A DNA stretch of 64,000 bases from Firmicutes bacterium UBA6806. Lineage in GTDB: Bacteria; Bacillota; Clostridia; Peptostreptococcales; Acidaminobacteraceae. Shown here piece by piece: positions 33,590 through 41,942 of this stretch (its first letter is position 1; each line of letters begins with the position of its first letter). The position numbers were made by a program, and so were the translations under genes. The notes under the pieces are model-generated. The model worked only from the letters and a program-made list of their open reading frames with translations. It searched no databases and was not told the origin of the DNA. The stretch covers positions 4,316-68,315 of the forward strand of contig DKFC01000063.1 in NCBI GenBank assembly GCA_002452745.1, written 5' to 3'.

Positions 33590-34411
33590 ATGAACAATTA
33601 CATAGGCTCAATCATAAAATCTGTAAGGGAAGAAAATGGATTCACACAAAAATACATTTCTGATGGCATCTGCACAGTAAGGCAGCTCTCCAGAATTGAA
33701 TCTAATTTATGTAGCCCCAGTGTGCTTATTCTTCAAGAACTATCCAGTAGAATGAACGAAGACCTCTCGCGATACTTCAGGTTTTCAGGTGAACAAGATG
33801 GTTTTCGCATCAAGTGTGCTCTGGATAATACTTATTTTTTCCTAGATCATCATCAATTAAAAGAGGCCTCTCTTTCAATCAGAAAAATTGACGATATTGG
33901 CACCTTCAACGATGTTTATCTCTATCAAGAAATCCAATGGCTGAAGCTACTCAGCAATGATTCTGGCTATACGTCCACCTCAGGTAACTATATTGAACTC
34001 CTTAAACTGACAAAGAACTTTAATAGCTTATCAGATGTCTTCCAATTCAATCTAAGTCAAATTGAGCTGAATATATTATTTAGCTTGGCATGCCAGTTAG
34101 AAGAAGAAGGTAACTCTGAATCTGCTGAAAAACTATTGTGCCATTTGATAGAGACCATTGAATCTAAACTGGATTCTACACTTATCTCATTGCTTCTTAG
34201 AACAACATACTTTTATGCGACGCTTCTGGTCGAAAGCAAACATTACTCAAAAGCTATAGAGGTTGCAAAACAAGGTATTCATCACTGCCTTTCCCACCAT
34301 TCACTCTATCAATTGGCTGATTTATATAAAATAATCAGCCTTGCTTATGGTCTTAATGGTTACCCCTCTCTCTCAAAAAAATATCAAATTAAAAGCAGCA
34401 TTCTAGCATAA
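33590..34411 (+). CDS. XRE-type HTH regulator with helical TPR-like C-terminus
   Basis: A 273-residue protein. Residues ~5-60 form the helix-turn-helix (IKSVREENGFTQKYISDGICTVRQLSRIE), with the XRE/Rgg arrangement in which CTVRQLSRIE is the recognition helix. The rest is helical, with TPR-like pairs near the C-terminus (YFYATLLVESKHYSKAIEVAKQG). This is a Rgg/PlcR-like architecture and suggests ligand or peptide sensing. It is followed after 20 bp by a small membrane-associated protein in the same direction, probably one transcript. Confidence 0.8.
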   Translation: MNNYIGSIIKSVREENGFTQKYISDGICTVRQLSRIESNLCSPSVLILQELSSRMNEDLSRYFRFSGEQDGFRIKCALDNTYFFLDHHQLKEASLSIRKIDDIGTFNDVYLYQEIQWLKLLSNDSGYTSTSGNYIELLKLTKNFNSLSDVFQFNLSQIELNILFSLACQLEEEGNSESAEKLLCHLIETIESKLDSTLISLLLRTTYFYATLLVESKHYSKAIEVAKQGIHHCLSHHSLYQLADLYKIISLAYGLNGYPSLSKKYQIKSSILA

Positions 34412-34431
34412 TTTTAGAAAGGATTTATCAA

Positions 34432-34893
34432 ATGAGCATTAGAAGATACATCGTTACACTGCTACTGGGCATTTTACTTCTTGCCTCACTTGGATTTGTC
34501 TTTTTTCCCATTTCTGAATCTGAACTCCAAGCCTCTGAGATTTCCCCCTACTCTCAAAAGTCATTTGAAGTTCTTGATGAAAAAGCTGTTCCAGGGTCGC
34601 GGTTTTTTCTAATTCGCTCTGAAAGTGGCGGCCTCTACTTAATTCATGCTGAAAAATATATATTTTTAAATCGGTATCGAATTCTCAATCCCATTACAAT
34701 TTCACGCTCAAGCACTCTTTCACTTGATACTTCAAATCTATGGAATGATCTCCATATTGAAGTTAAAGAAAGCACTCTAGACGTCGTTGCTACTCGCAAC
34801 ATCTTAAAACATACATGGCTTTTATTCTTCACCTTCTTAGTCGTACCCACTGTAAATCTGATTGCACATATCAATGAGAAAAAATACCCTTAG
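34432..34893 (+). CDS. Small protein with N- and C-terminal membrane segments, co-transcribed with an XRE/TPR regulator
   Basis: A 153-residue protein with a membrane or signal segment at residues ~7-28 (LLLGILLLASLGFVFFPI). A beta-rich extracellular middle follows (SRFFLIRSESGGLYLIHAEK), with a second hydrophobic segment near the C-terminus (WLLFFTFLVVPTVNLIAHI). AAAGGATTT precedes the ATG. I do not recognise it. Its position behind a Rgg-like regulator suggests a membrane sensor or target of that regulator (inference). Confidence 0.55.
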   Translation: MSIRRYIVTLLLGILLLASLGFVFFPISESELQASEISPYSQKSFEVLDEKAVPGSRFFLIRSESGGLYLIHAEKYIFLNRYRILNPITISRSSTLSLDTSNLWNDLHIEVKESTLDVVATRNILKHTWLLFFTFLVVPTVNLIAHINEKKYP

Positions 34894-34927
34894 CATCCCC
34901 TGCTGACGGATGGCGTCAAAGGCATAA

Positions 34928-34967
34928 AAGATCACCCTCTCATAATTCTAAAAGGGTGATCTTAATA
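34928..34967. terminator. Bidirectional terminator between converging genes
   Basis: Perfect 11-bp stem AAGATCACCCT/AGGGTGATCTT with a 14-base loop, serving the small membrane gene (+) and the giant adhesin (-). Confidence 0.75.
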
Positions 34968-34992
34968 TTTAAAATCCGAATACGCTCTCTTT

Positions 34993-37900
34993 TTACTCGT
35001 TTAACTCAGAGATATCCTTCACTTGAATAATGCGTATCCCCGACTCTTTAAAAATCACACTTAGCTCATCCAATTCTCTTTCTGAGACATTTGGAAGTGC
35101 GTAAATGGTATCGGGCTGAATCGACTGAATCGACTTTATGGTCTCATCTGGGATACCTTTCCCACTTGTGAACAAAATAGGTGCTTTCAGTTGTGCACAA
35201 ATAGATGCTATTTCACTTTTATCCACATCCAATCCCCCAATTCCCGACAAGACCACTGTCTTAGGGTCATATATTTTGATTTCCTCGGCAATTAGTTGAG
35301 CTGTTTCGTACTTATCACGCCCGCCAATTCTGACAATATGGTCATATCCACTTTGGCTCAATAGAGTTTCCAATTTCTTAGGGATTGCCATTTCAAGCCC
35401 TAAGATATATACCTGTCCTTCACTGTCAGCCACTGTGGTCACTTTCTCCACCACACTTTTAAGTTCAGATTCCGTACTGCCTACTCTAAGCAAATCTCCG
35501 TCTTTTAGCAAGGCAAGGACAGTTCCGGCAAAAGCATCTGAATCGTCAAATCTAGTTGCGATGAAGACATAAATTTCCTTTGAAAGGTTCTCATTTTCCT
35601 GTTCCTCTTGTCCCTGTGCAGGAAGATTTGTCTCCTCCGGCTTTAAAGGCATTCCTGAAGACTCTCCATCAGCATTAACAGCGTCTTCCATCCCAGCGTC
35701 CTGAGGCACGGACTCATCTGGCAACTTATCTCTGAAAACTGTGAAGGTACTGTATTTGTCAATTTCAAATACAACGCCCCATCTCCCTGGTTTATACTCC
35801 ATTAATTTACCCGTCTTTATGACTTTATCACCGTCGCTGTGATCAATGTAGATGGTCAATGATTTTTCAAGTGCTTGACGCATCTCTGGACTCGACGGAA
35901 TCTCAAGTGCCTCTAAAGGAATCGTCATTTGCGTCTTGCTCGGCGCAAAATTTGTCTCTACGACAATGGATTTTCCCACTTTTTCTAAATTCGAATCTTC
36001 TAAATTGATTTTCATCTGTTGATCGTTTCTCAAATCTCTGACAACTTGCTCACTTTCATCTGCATTTACCACTGTTCTCATGATAAAATAGAGATCGTTT
36101 TCGCTATTGTTGAAAGCCTCCTCCGAAAATTTAACACTGCCTGCCGGGGTTTCAACCTCCAATTGTACCGATTGATTTTTTAAAAGCTCAACAGCACTCT
36201 TTGGAATAATTACTTTTGATCCATTTGCCGTGGTGGCATCACTCATGGCAATTTTAGCAACGTTTCCACTTGTAGACATGAGTTTATCGAGAATCTCTCC
36301 AACAGCCCCATTATCCAAGCTGACCTCATCAATTGTGTTTCCATTTGAATCTGTGCTACTCTTGACAATTAGTTCTGACAGCCCATTTGCCGCTTCCTGT
36401 CCAGTTACAGGAATCGTCTTAGCAGGTGCAGGTGTCTCTACTGACCCACCTGCGTTTGAAGAACCATCCCCACTGTTATCTCGACCGCCACCACTGCCTC
36501 CTGATTGCGCTTTTGCCTTTATGACCAAGTTTTGTTGCTTGGTATCTGTTTGGATAATCGATCCAGTATCAGATACGGAAACCGAAAAAGTGAAAGTACC
36601 TGAGCTCATTGGTGTTCCACTTAAATTCCCTGATTCACTTAACACCATCCCTGAAGGCAGGCCACCCGAAGATATGCTGAAATGATATGCGCCCGCGCCA
36701 CCAGTTGCTGCAAATTGATAATCATTGTATGCCGTTTCTTCTGTTCCCTCTGCCAAATTGGTATCGCTTAAGAGCAGCTTTGGTGTAACTGTCATTGTAT
36801 AAATCTTCTGAACCGTTTGAATTGGTGTGCCGCTATCAGACGCCATCACTTCAAATTGATAATTTCCAGAAGTTGAAGGCGTCCCTTCCAACGTTCCATC
36901 TGTCTTTAATACAAGACCTGCTGGCAAATTGCCCGATGTAATTGAATACTGTTTTATACCAGTTCCACCGTCAGAGGTAAACATATGACCCGTGTAAACT
37001 GTTCCCTCTATTCCATCAACTGGATTCGACGCATTTAATGTCAACTGAGTCGCATGAATTATAATCGAATAACTGCGACTATCTGTTACAGGGGGGACAG
37101 CACTGTCTGTTGCTGTAACACTGAATGTGTATGTACCTGAAGTTGTTGGCGTGCCACTCAAGATACCACTACTTGAAAGCGTAAGTCCCGCTGGCAGGTT
37201 TCCAGTAGTAACAACAAATTGCTTAACGCCTGTTCCACCTGCTGCTGTAAAAGTATGTCCTACATAGGACGCATTAATTGTCCCATCTGCTGGATTGGAT
37301 TCATTTAGTTTGAGTTGATCTGCATAAACCCCCATAGTAAAACTATGACTGTCACTTGAAGGCGTTGTATTGCTATCTGTTACCGTCACAACAAAAACAC
37401 TGCTTCCACTTGTTGTGGGAACACCGCTGAGAACACCGCCAGTTGATAAGCTCAATCCCGCTGGCAAGCTACCACTGGTTACTGCAAATGACTTATTGCC
37501 CACACCTCCTGTTGCAACAAAATTATGCCCTGCATAAGTTTCATCCACCGTTCCATCGACTGGATTAGCGGTTTCAAGAACTAGAGACGCAGGATTTACG
37601 GTCATGCTGTAACTATGGCTATCTGACACTGGCGTTGACGCACTGTCAGTAACTGTCACTGTAAACGTATACGATCCATAAGCCGTAGGCGTGCCGCTGA
37701 GGACGCCACCACTTGAGAGTGATAATCCTGCTGGCAAGCTACCGCTGGTCACCGTGTAACGCTTCGGTGTAACGCCCCCTGTGGCGATGAACGTGTGACC
37801 ACTATATACCGCTCCAACAGTTCCAGTAGTTGGATTTCCAGTTCCGATTACAAGTGCCGCAGGATTTATAGTCATACTGTAACTATGGCTATCTGTTACA

Positions 37901-40209
37901 GGCGTTAACGCACTGTCAGTAACTGTCACTGTAAACGTGTACGATCCATAAGATGTAGGCGTCCCACTGAGGACGCCACCACTTGAGAGTGATAATCCTG
38001 CTGGCAAGCTGCCGCTGGTCACCGCATAAGTTCTAGGTGATGTACCACCTGTGGCTGTAAAGGTGTGCCCTGCATAGACTGTATCTACTGTTCCAGTTGG
38101 AGGGTTGGCAGTGTCTATCACAAGCGGTTCTAACTGAATGGTCATGCTGTAGGCGTGGCTATCGGTTATCGGCGTCGAAGCACTGTCAGTCACCGTCACT
38201 GTAAATGTAAAATTTCCGCTATTGGTTGGCGTCCCACTGAGGATGCCACCACTTGAGAGCGATAATCCCGCTGGCAAGCTACCACTGGTTACCGCATAGC
38301 TCATCGGCGTAATCCCTCCTGTGGAGGTAAAGGTATATCCAACATATGTCGTATTGATAACCCCGCTTGTTGGATTAGCGGTGTTGATTTGAAGCACCGC
38401 AGGATTTATAGTCATGCTGTAACTATGACTATCTGTTACAGGCGTTGACGCACTATCCGTCACCGTCACTGTAAACGTATACAAGCCATATGCAGTAGGT
38501 GTGCCACTGAGGACGCCACCGTTTGAAAGCGATAGTCCCGCTGGCAAACTGCCGCTGGTCACTGCATAGCTCTTTGAACCAGTTCCACCTGTGGCAGTAA
38601 ACGTGTGTCCGCTGTATACTGTCCCAACTGTTCCAGTAGTTGGATTTCCAGTTTCAATCACAAGCGCCGCAGGGTTTACGGTCATGCTATAGCTATGGCT
38701 GTCAGTCACTGGCGTTGAAGCACTGTCTGTCACCGTCACCGTAAATGTATACAAGCCATAGGCTGTAGGTGTACCGCTGAGGACGCCAGCACTTGAAAGC
38801 GACAATCCCGTTGGCAAACTGCCACTGGTCACCACATAGCTCTTTGAACCAGTGCCTCCTGTGGCAGTAAACGTGTGTCCGCTATATACTGTCCCAACTG
38901 TTCCAGTAGTTGGATTTCCAGTTCCAATCACAAGTGCCGCAGGGTTTACGGTCATGCTATAGCTATGGCTGTCAGTTACTGGTGTTGAAGCACTGTCTGT
39001 CACCGTCACTGTAAACGTGTACGAGCCATAAGCTGTAGGCGTACCGCTGAGAAGCCCGCCGCTTGAAAGCGACAGCCCCGCTGGCAAACTACCACTGGTT
39101 ACCGCATAACTCTTTGAACCAGTGCCTCCTGTGGCGGTAAACGTGTGTCCACCATAGACTGTATCTATGGTCCCCGCAGTTGGATTATCCGTGTCAATTG
39201 CAAGTGGGTCTGGGTTACCTGTTCCCTTAATGGTAAAATCATAAGTTGTAATTCCTATGTTACTGTTCACTTTTACCGTTGCGGTTCTGCTCCCAACATC
39301 GCTCGGATCAAATTGAACTGTAAAAGTTGTCGTCGCCCCATTTGCAAGAGTTACAGTTGAAGGTTGATCAATAACCGTAAAATCGGATGCATTTGTACCC
39401 TCTAAGATAATCGGCAAACTCAGGTTAAGCGTCGCACCTGTTCCGTCTGTGTTCGTTATCGTAAAGGTCTTGCTGATAGTTCCACTTGAAGTCAATATGG
39501 CACCAAAATCTGTGTCGTCTGATACTGAAGGTGTCGTATCTCCTAGCTGAATTACATTGCTGTTTCCACTAACTGACATGGTAACGCCACTTTGATTCAC
39601 TGAAAACTGGATATCGTCAAACTCAATATATCCATCTGAGGAATCACTACTTGGAATATCAGCACTCAGTGTAATTTTGACTTTGCGTGCGCCACTGGAC
39701 AGCAAAACGTTTGCGACACTTTTATTTTGCCAAGTATCATCCTTATCCATCGAATCGTTTACCAGTTCCTGGGTTCCACCTGGAATTACCAAATCAGAGC
39801 CATCCAGCTGCTCTATAATAATTTTAGCTGTAGAAGCCGCTCGATAACACCTAATATAACCCTGAGCATTAAATCTCAGTGCACCTTGGTCTATAATTGA
39901 AGCTGCACTGGATATATCCACAATCTGATAAATCGTATTGCTCTTCTCCATACTCGGATAAAAATCAAGCCCGTACGTGCTGCTATCTGGGCTGGAGACT
40001 AATAAATTGCTATAGGTGTCAACAATAAAATAATTGCTTGGGTCTGAGTCCTTTGTCCAGTTATTCATATTTCCATCTTCAAATGTTCCATTGATTATGA
40101 GATTGGTTCCATACGATATTGCATAAGACGGAAATGGAACGCTAGACAGAACCATCATGCAGATTAGCAACAACAAACTGCCCTTTTTAATCAATTGTCT
40201 ATATTGCAC
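34993..40209 (-). CDS. Giant CWB2-anchored adhesin with ten Ig-like repeats
   Basis: A 1,738-residue surface protein. It has a signal peptide (residues 1-30, cleavage near SYA). A carbohydrate-binding-like jelly roll follows (~35-205; NLIINGTFEDGNMNNWTK). Next is a choice-of-anchor-D/ASH-like domain (~215-335). Ten He_PIG-type Ig domains of ~85-90 residues run to ~1190, each with YSGHTFTATGGTGSKSY and GSLPAGLSLSSGGVLSGTPT themes. A glycine-rich linker (SGGSGGGRDNSG), a ~270-residue stalk, an acidic linker, and a cell-wall-binding type 2 region (IVRIGGRDKYETAQLIAEEI) complete it. The start is GTG at 40209 with GGGAGG 5 bases upstream. Likely an adhesin or biofilm protein. Confidence 0.88.
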   Translation of the reverse strand: MQYRQLIKKGSLLLLICMMVLSSVPFPSYAISYGTNLIINGTFEDGNMNNWTKDSDPSNYFIVDTYSNLLVSSPDSSTYGLDFYPSMEKSNTIYQIVDISSAASIIDQGALRFNAQGYIRCYRAASTAKIIIEQLDGSDLVIPGGTQELVNDSMDKDDTWQNKSVANVLLSSGARKVKITLSADIPSSDSSDGYIEFDDIQFSVNQSGVTMSVSGNSNVIQLGDTTPSVSDDTDFGAILTSSGTISKTFTITNTDGTGATLNLSLPIILEGTNASDFTVIDQPSTVTLANGATTTFTVQFDPSDVGSRTATVKVNSNIGITTYDFTIKGTGNPDPLAIDTDNPTAGTIDTVYGGHTFTATGGTGSKSYAVTSGSLPAGLSLSSGGLLSGTPTAYGSYTFTVTVTDSASTPVTDSHSYSMTVNPAALVIGTGNPTTGTVGTVYSGHTFTATGGTGSKSYVVTSGSLPTGLSLSSAGVLSGTPTAYGLYTFTVTVTDSASTPVTDSHSYSMTVNPAALVIETGNPTTGTVGTVYSGHTFTATGGTGSKSYAVTSGSLPAGLSLSNGGVLSGTPTAYGLYTFTVTVTDSASTPVTDSHSYSMTINPAVLQINTANPTSGVINTTYVGYTFTSTGGITPMSYAVTSGSLPAGLSLSSGGILSGTPTNSGNFTFTVTVTDSASTPITDSHAYSMTIQLEPLVIDTANPPTGTVDTVYAGHTFTATGGTSPRTYAVTSGSLPAGLSLSSGGVLSGTPTSYGSYTFTVTVTDSALTPVTDSHSYSMTINPAALVIGTGNPTTGTVGAVYSGHTFIATGGVTPKRYTVTSGSLPAGLSLSSGGVLSGTPTAYGSYTFTVTVTDSASTPVSDSHSYSMTVNPASLVLETANPVDGTVDETYAGHNFVATGGVGNKSFAVTSGSLPAGLSLSTGGVLSGVPTTSGSSVFVVTVTDSNTTPSSDSHSFTMGVYADQLKLNESNPADGTINASYVGHTFTAAGGTGVKQFVVTTGNLPAGLTLSSSGILSGTPTTSGTYTFSVTATDSAVPPVTDSRSYSIIIHATQLTLNASNPVDGIEGTVYTGHMFTSDGGTGIKQYSITSGNLPAGLVLKTDGTLEGTPSTSGNYQFEVMASDSGTPIQTVQKIYTMTVTPKLLLSDTNLAEGTEETAYNDYQFAATGGAGAYHFSISSGGLPSGMVLSESGNLSGTPMSSGTFTFSVSVSDTGSIIQTDTKQQNLVIKAKAQSGGSGGGRDNSGDGSSNAGGSVETPAPAKTIPVTGQEAANGLSELIVKSSTDSNGNTIDEVSLDNGAVGEILDKLMSTSGNVAKIAMSDATTANGSKVIIPKSAVELLKNQSVQLEVETPAGSVKFSEEAFNNSENDLYFIMRTVVNADESEQVVRDLRNDQQMKINLEDSNLEKVGKSIVVETNFAPSKTQMTIPLEALEIPSSPEMRQALEKSLTIYIDHSDGDKVIKTGKLMEYKPGRWGVVFEIDKYSTFTVFRDKLPDESVPQDAGMEDAVNADGESSGMPLKPEETNLPAQGQEEQENENLSKEIYVFIATRFDDSDAFAGTVLALLKDGDLLRVGSTESELKSVVEKVTTVADSEGQVYILGLEMAIPKKLETLLSQSGYDHIVRIGGRDKYETAQLIAEEIKIYDPKTVVLSGIGGLDVDKSEIASICAQLKAPILFTSGKGIPDETIKSIQSIQPDTIYALPNVSERELDELSVIFKESGIRIIQVKDISELNE
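36510..39215 (-). repeat. Tandem ~270-bp coding repeats in the giant adhesin
   Basis: Homologous words (GTCATGCTGTAACTATGGCT and variants) recur at 37601, 37871, 38141, 38411, 38681 and 38951, exactly 270 bp apart. This gives ten Ig-like modules, the central ones nearly identical. Such arrays change copy number by recombination. Confidence 0.85.
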
Positions 40210-40286
40210 ATTATCCTCCCATATTGCATCTAGATTTAGATTTTATTTACTGCTTCTTTGAGACTGCCCACTTAACATTTAAAATA

Positions 40287-40331
40287 GAAATGAGGCACGC
40301 CTACTCATATAAACAAACGCAACCTCATTTC
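40287..40331 (-). terminator. Possible terminator between the collar operon and the giant adhesin gene
   Basis: Stem GAAATGAGG/CCTCATTTC with a 27-base loop, then TATTTT on the minus strand. It is weak, so some read-through into the adhesin gene is likely. Confidence 0.45.
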
Positions 40332-40347
40332 GTTATCCACGCAGTGA

Positions 40348-41370
40348 CTACACTGCCTTTGTTATTTTGAGTTCATAAGTTTTTGTTTCCGCAAAACCAG
40401 TTCGAGACACAACAATACTGATTTGATTTTCACCTGTTTGAAGGGCAATGGGATCTGATTCCTGCCCACTGAGAATCATCTGACCATTTACAGAAATACT
40501 GTTAGATGCATTTGCCGCTTGAGGTGTTATCTTGACATTTGCCGCCTTTGATCCAACTGAATCCGTATAATTCAGGACACTTGAAGTCATGCTCACCGTA
40601 TGCGTTTCTGAAAAACCTCTTCCGCTATAAAGCAATCCCAAACTGGAAAGGTTTAAGTCAAGAACCCTGTTTACAATCACAGCATAATTTGTTACCACGC
40701 CTCCTATGCTTGAAGTAACTTCAACTACAATTTCATTAACGCCAATATTCAGCGGTATCGCTTGTGATTCTTCGCCACTTGCCACCGCAGTTCCATTCAC
40801 CTTAATTGTACCACCATCAATAGAGGTTGGGGTAACGGTGAAAAACTGAATATTCTCTTCAACTGACACTGTATAGACCAGAGTATTGGTATTAAAGATC
40901 GGCGTTAATAGCCCATCACTGACAGTGAGATTTTGGAGTTTAGAACTCGATACCTCTGCTTCAAACAGAACAAATTCCATGACACCTGCAAGTTGCGGGT
41001 TACATACCAATCCCACATTCACCTGAAGTTTGACATATCTGCACTCACAGGCTTCAAAGGTTCTATCTGTACGCGACGCCGTATTTCCTGTAACCGCGTC
41101 CATTTGAAACCAAGTTGCGCCATTTAGGCTTCCATATAATTTGTACGCCTGATTTGAGTAATCTGGAATACTCCACCCAGCCTCGCTCATATGATAACAG
41201 ACCCATCTATCAACCCAATAAGTTTGATACAAGTCAATAATCATAGCAGCGGGGACTCTCGCCAACCACCTTCTCAGTGGTGATATTGAACCGTCAACAG
41301 CCCTAGAGGCAGCATATGGCATAATGTAATTACTTTGAACAACAGAGCCATTATAGACTACATTTTGCAT
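40348..41370 (-). CDS. Discoidin (F5/8 type C)-like plus two cadherin-like domains, no signal peptide
   Basis: A 340-residue protein. Residues ~1-145 form a discoidin/galactose-binding-like domain (SRAVDGSISPLRRWLARVP, AYKLYGSLNGATWFQMDAV, YVKLQVNVGLVCNP). It is followed by two cadherin-like beta-sandwich domains (~145-240 and 245-340; LTVSDGLLTPIFNTNTLVYTV, IPLNIGVNEIVVEV). It begins MQNVVYNGS and has no signal peptide or membrane segment, which is odd for a binding module of this kind. AAGGAGG precedes the ATG, 11 bp after the second collar gene. It probably binds sugar or protein; how it leaves the cell, if it does, is unknown. Confidence 0.75.
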   Translation of the reverse strand: MQNVVYNGSVVQSNYIMPYAASRAVDGSISPLRRWLARVPAAMIIDLYQTYWVDRWVCYHMSEAGWSIPDYSNQAYKLYGSLNGATWFQMDAVTGNTASRTDRTFEACECRYVKLQVNVGLVCNPQLAGVMEFVLFEAEVSSSKLQNLTVSDGLLTPIFNTNTLVYTVSVEENIQFFTVTPTSIDGGTIKVNGTAVASGEESQAIPLNIGVNEIVVEVTSSIGGVVTNYAVIVNRVLDLNLSSLGLLYSGRGFSETHTVSMTSSVLNYTDSVGSKAANVKITPQAANASNSISVNGQMILSGQESDPIALQTGENQISIVVSRTGFAETKTYELKITKAV

Positions 41371-41381
41371 GATTTTCCTCC

Positions 41382-41624
41382 TTAAGGTCTTTGTGGATAA
41401 TAGCCGTCATATACGATGCAATAATGCATTCCCAAAAGAGGGACAGCATCGTTCAAGTTTGGAAGTCCAAATGTATTATGACCATCTCCGCCGTAGGTCG
41501 TCCCAAGAAGTGAATAAAGTGCTTGAAATTGAGCTATTGGAACCAGGCCACCGCTACAGGTTAAAGTCCCTTCAGGTGAAAACGTATATGGAACTAATAA
41601 AATTTCGCCAATATAATATTCCAT
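41382..41624 (-). CDS. Compact tail-collar-domain protein 2
   Basis: An 80-residue tail-collar (microcystin-dependent-protein-like) protein. MEYYIGEILLVPYTFSPEGT matches the beginning of the family, TYGGDGHNTFGLPNLND is its signature, and YCIVYDGYYPQRP is the usual C-terminal strand. The ~90-residue middle part of normal collar proteins (between DLRGR and the end strand) is missing. AAAGGAGA lies about 7 bases before the ATG at 41624. No signal peptide. It lies between the first collar gene (23 bp away) and the discoidin gene. Confidence 0.8.
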   Translation of the reverse strand: MEYYIGEILLVPYTFSPEGTLTCSGGLVPIAQFQALYSLLGTTYGGDGHNTFGLPNLNDAVPLLGMHYCIVYDGYYPQRP

Positions 41625-41647
41625 TTTACAATCTCCTTTTATGTAAT

Positions 41648-41893
41648 CTATGGTCTTTGTGGGTACATGCCGCGTGTTACAATACAATACCGCATGCCTG
41701 GAAGTGGCTCTGCCCCTCTTAAATCTGGCAGTCCAAACGTCGTATGACCATTGCCGCCATAGTTGGCTCCCAGAAGTGAAAAAAGTGCTTCATTGCCTGA
41801 AATCGTCAATATAGCGCCATCACAGTTTGCCGTATATACTGGAGCAAAGGAATACGGCAGCAACAAAATCTGTCCTAAATAATAATCCATCAT
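41648..41893 (-). CDS. Compact tail-collar-domain protein 1
   Basis: An 81-residue paralogue of the next gene, with the same layout: MMDYYLGQILLLPYSFAPVY, LFSLLGANYGGNGHTTFGLPDLRG, and the C-terminal GMRYCIVTRGMYPQRP. The collar signature is complete and the central loop is absent, as in its partner. GGAGGTTCG precedes ATG-ATG. In phages this fold caps fibre or collar structures; free-standing bacterial copies have no proven role. It lies 49 bp downstream of a PRMT-like methyltransferase gene. Confidence 0.82.
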   Translation of the reverse strand: MMDYYLGQILLLPYSFAPVYTANCDGAILTISGNEALFSLLGANYGGNGHTTFGLPDLRGAEPLPGMRYCIVTRGMYPQRP

Positions 41894-41942
41894 CGAACCT
41901 CCAATTTAATATTTTAGAAAAAGCATGGAAAACCCCCTATTA

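Noticed and set aside
36510..39215. Tandem 270-bp repeats considered as CRISPR or transposon repeats
   Set aside because: They are in frame and encode Ig-like domains inside one adhesin gene; no spacer structure is present.
41382..41893. Collar genes considered as part of a prophage
   Set aside because: No tail, portal, terminase, integrase or lysis genes occur anywhere in the window, and the neighbours are bacterial genes.
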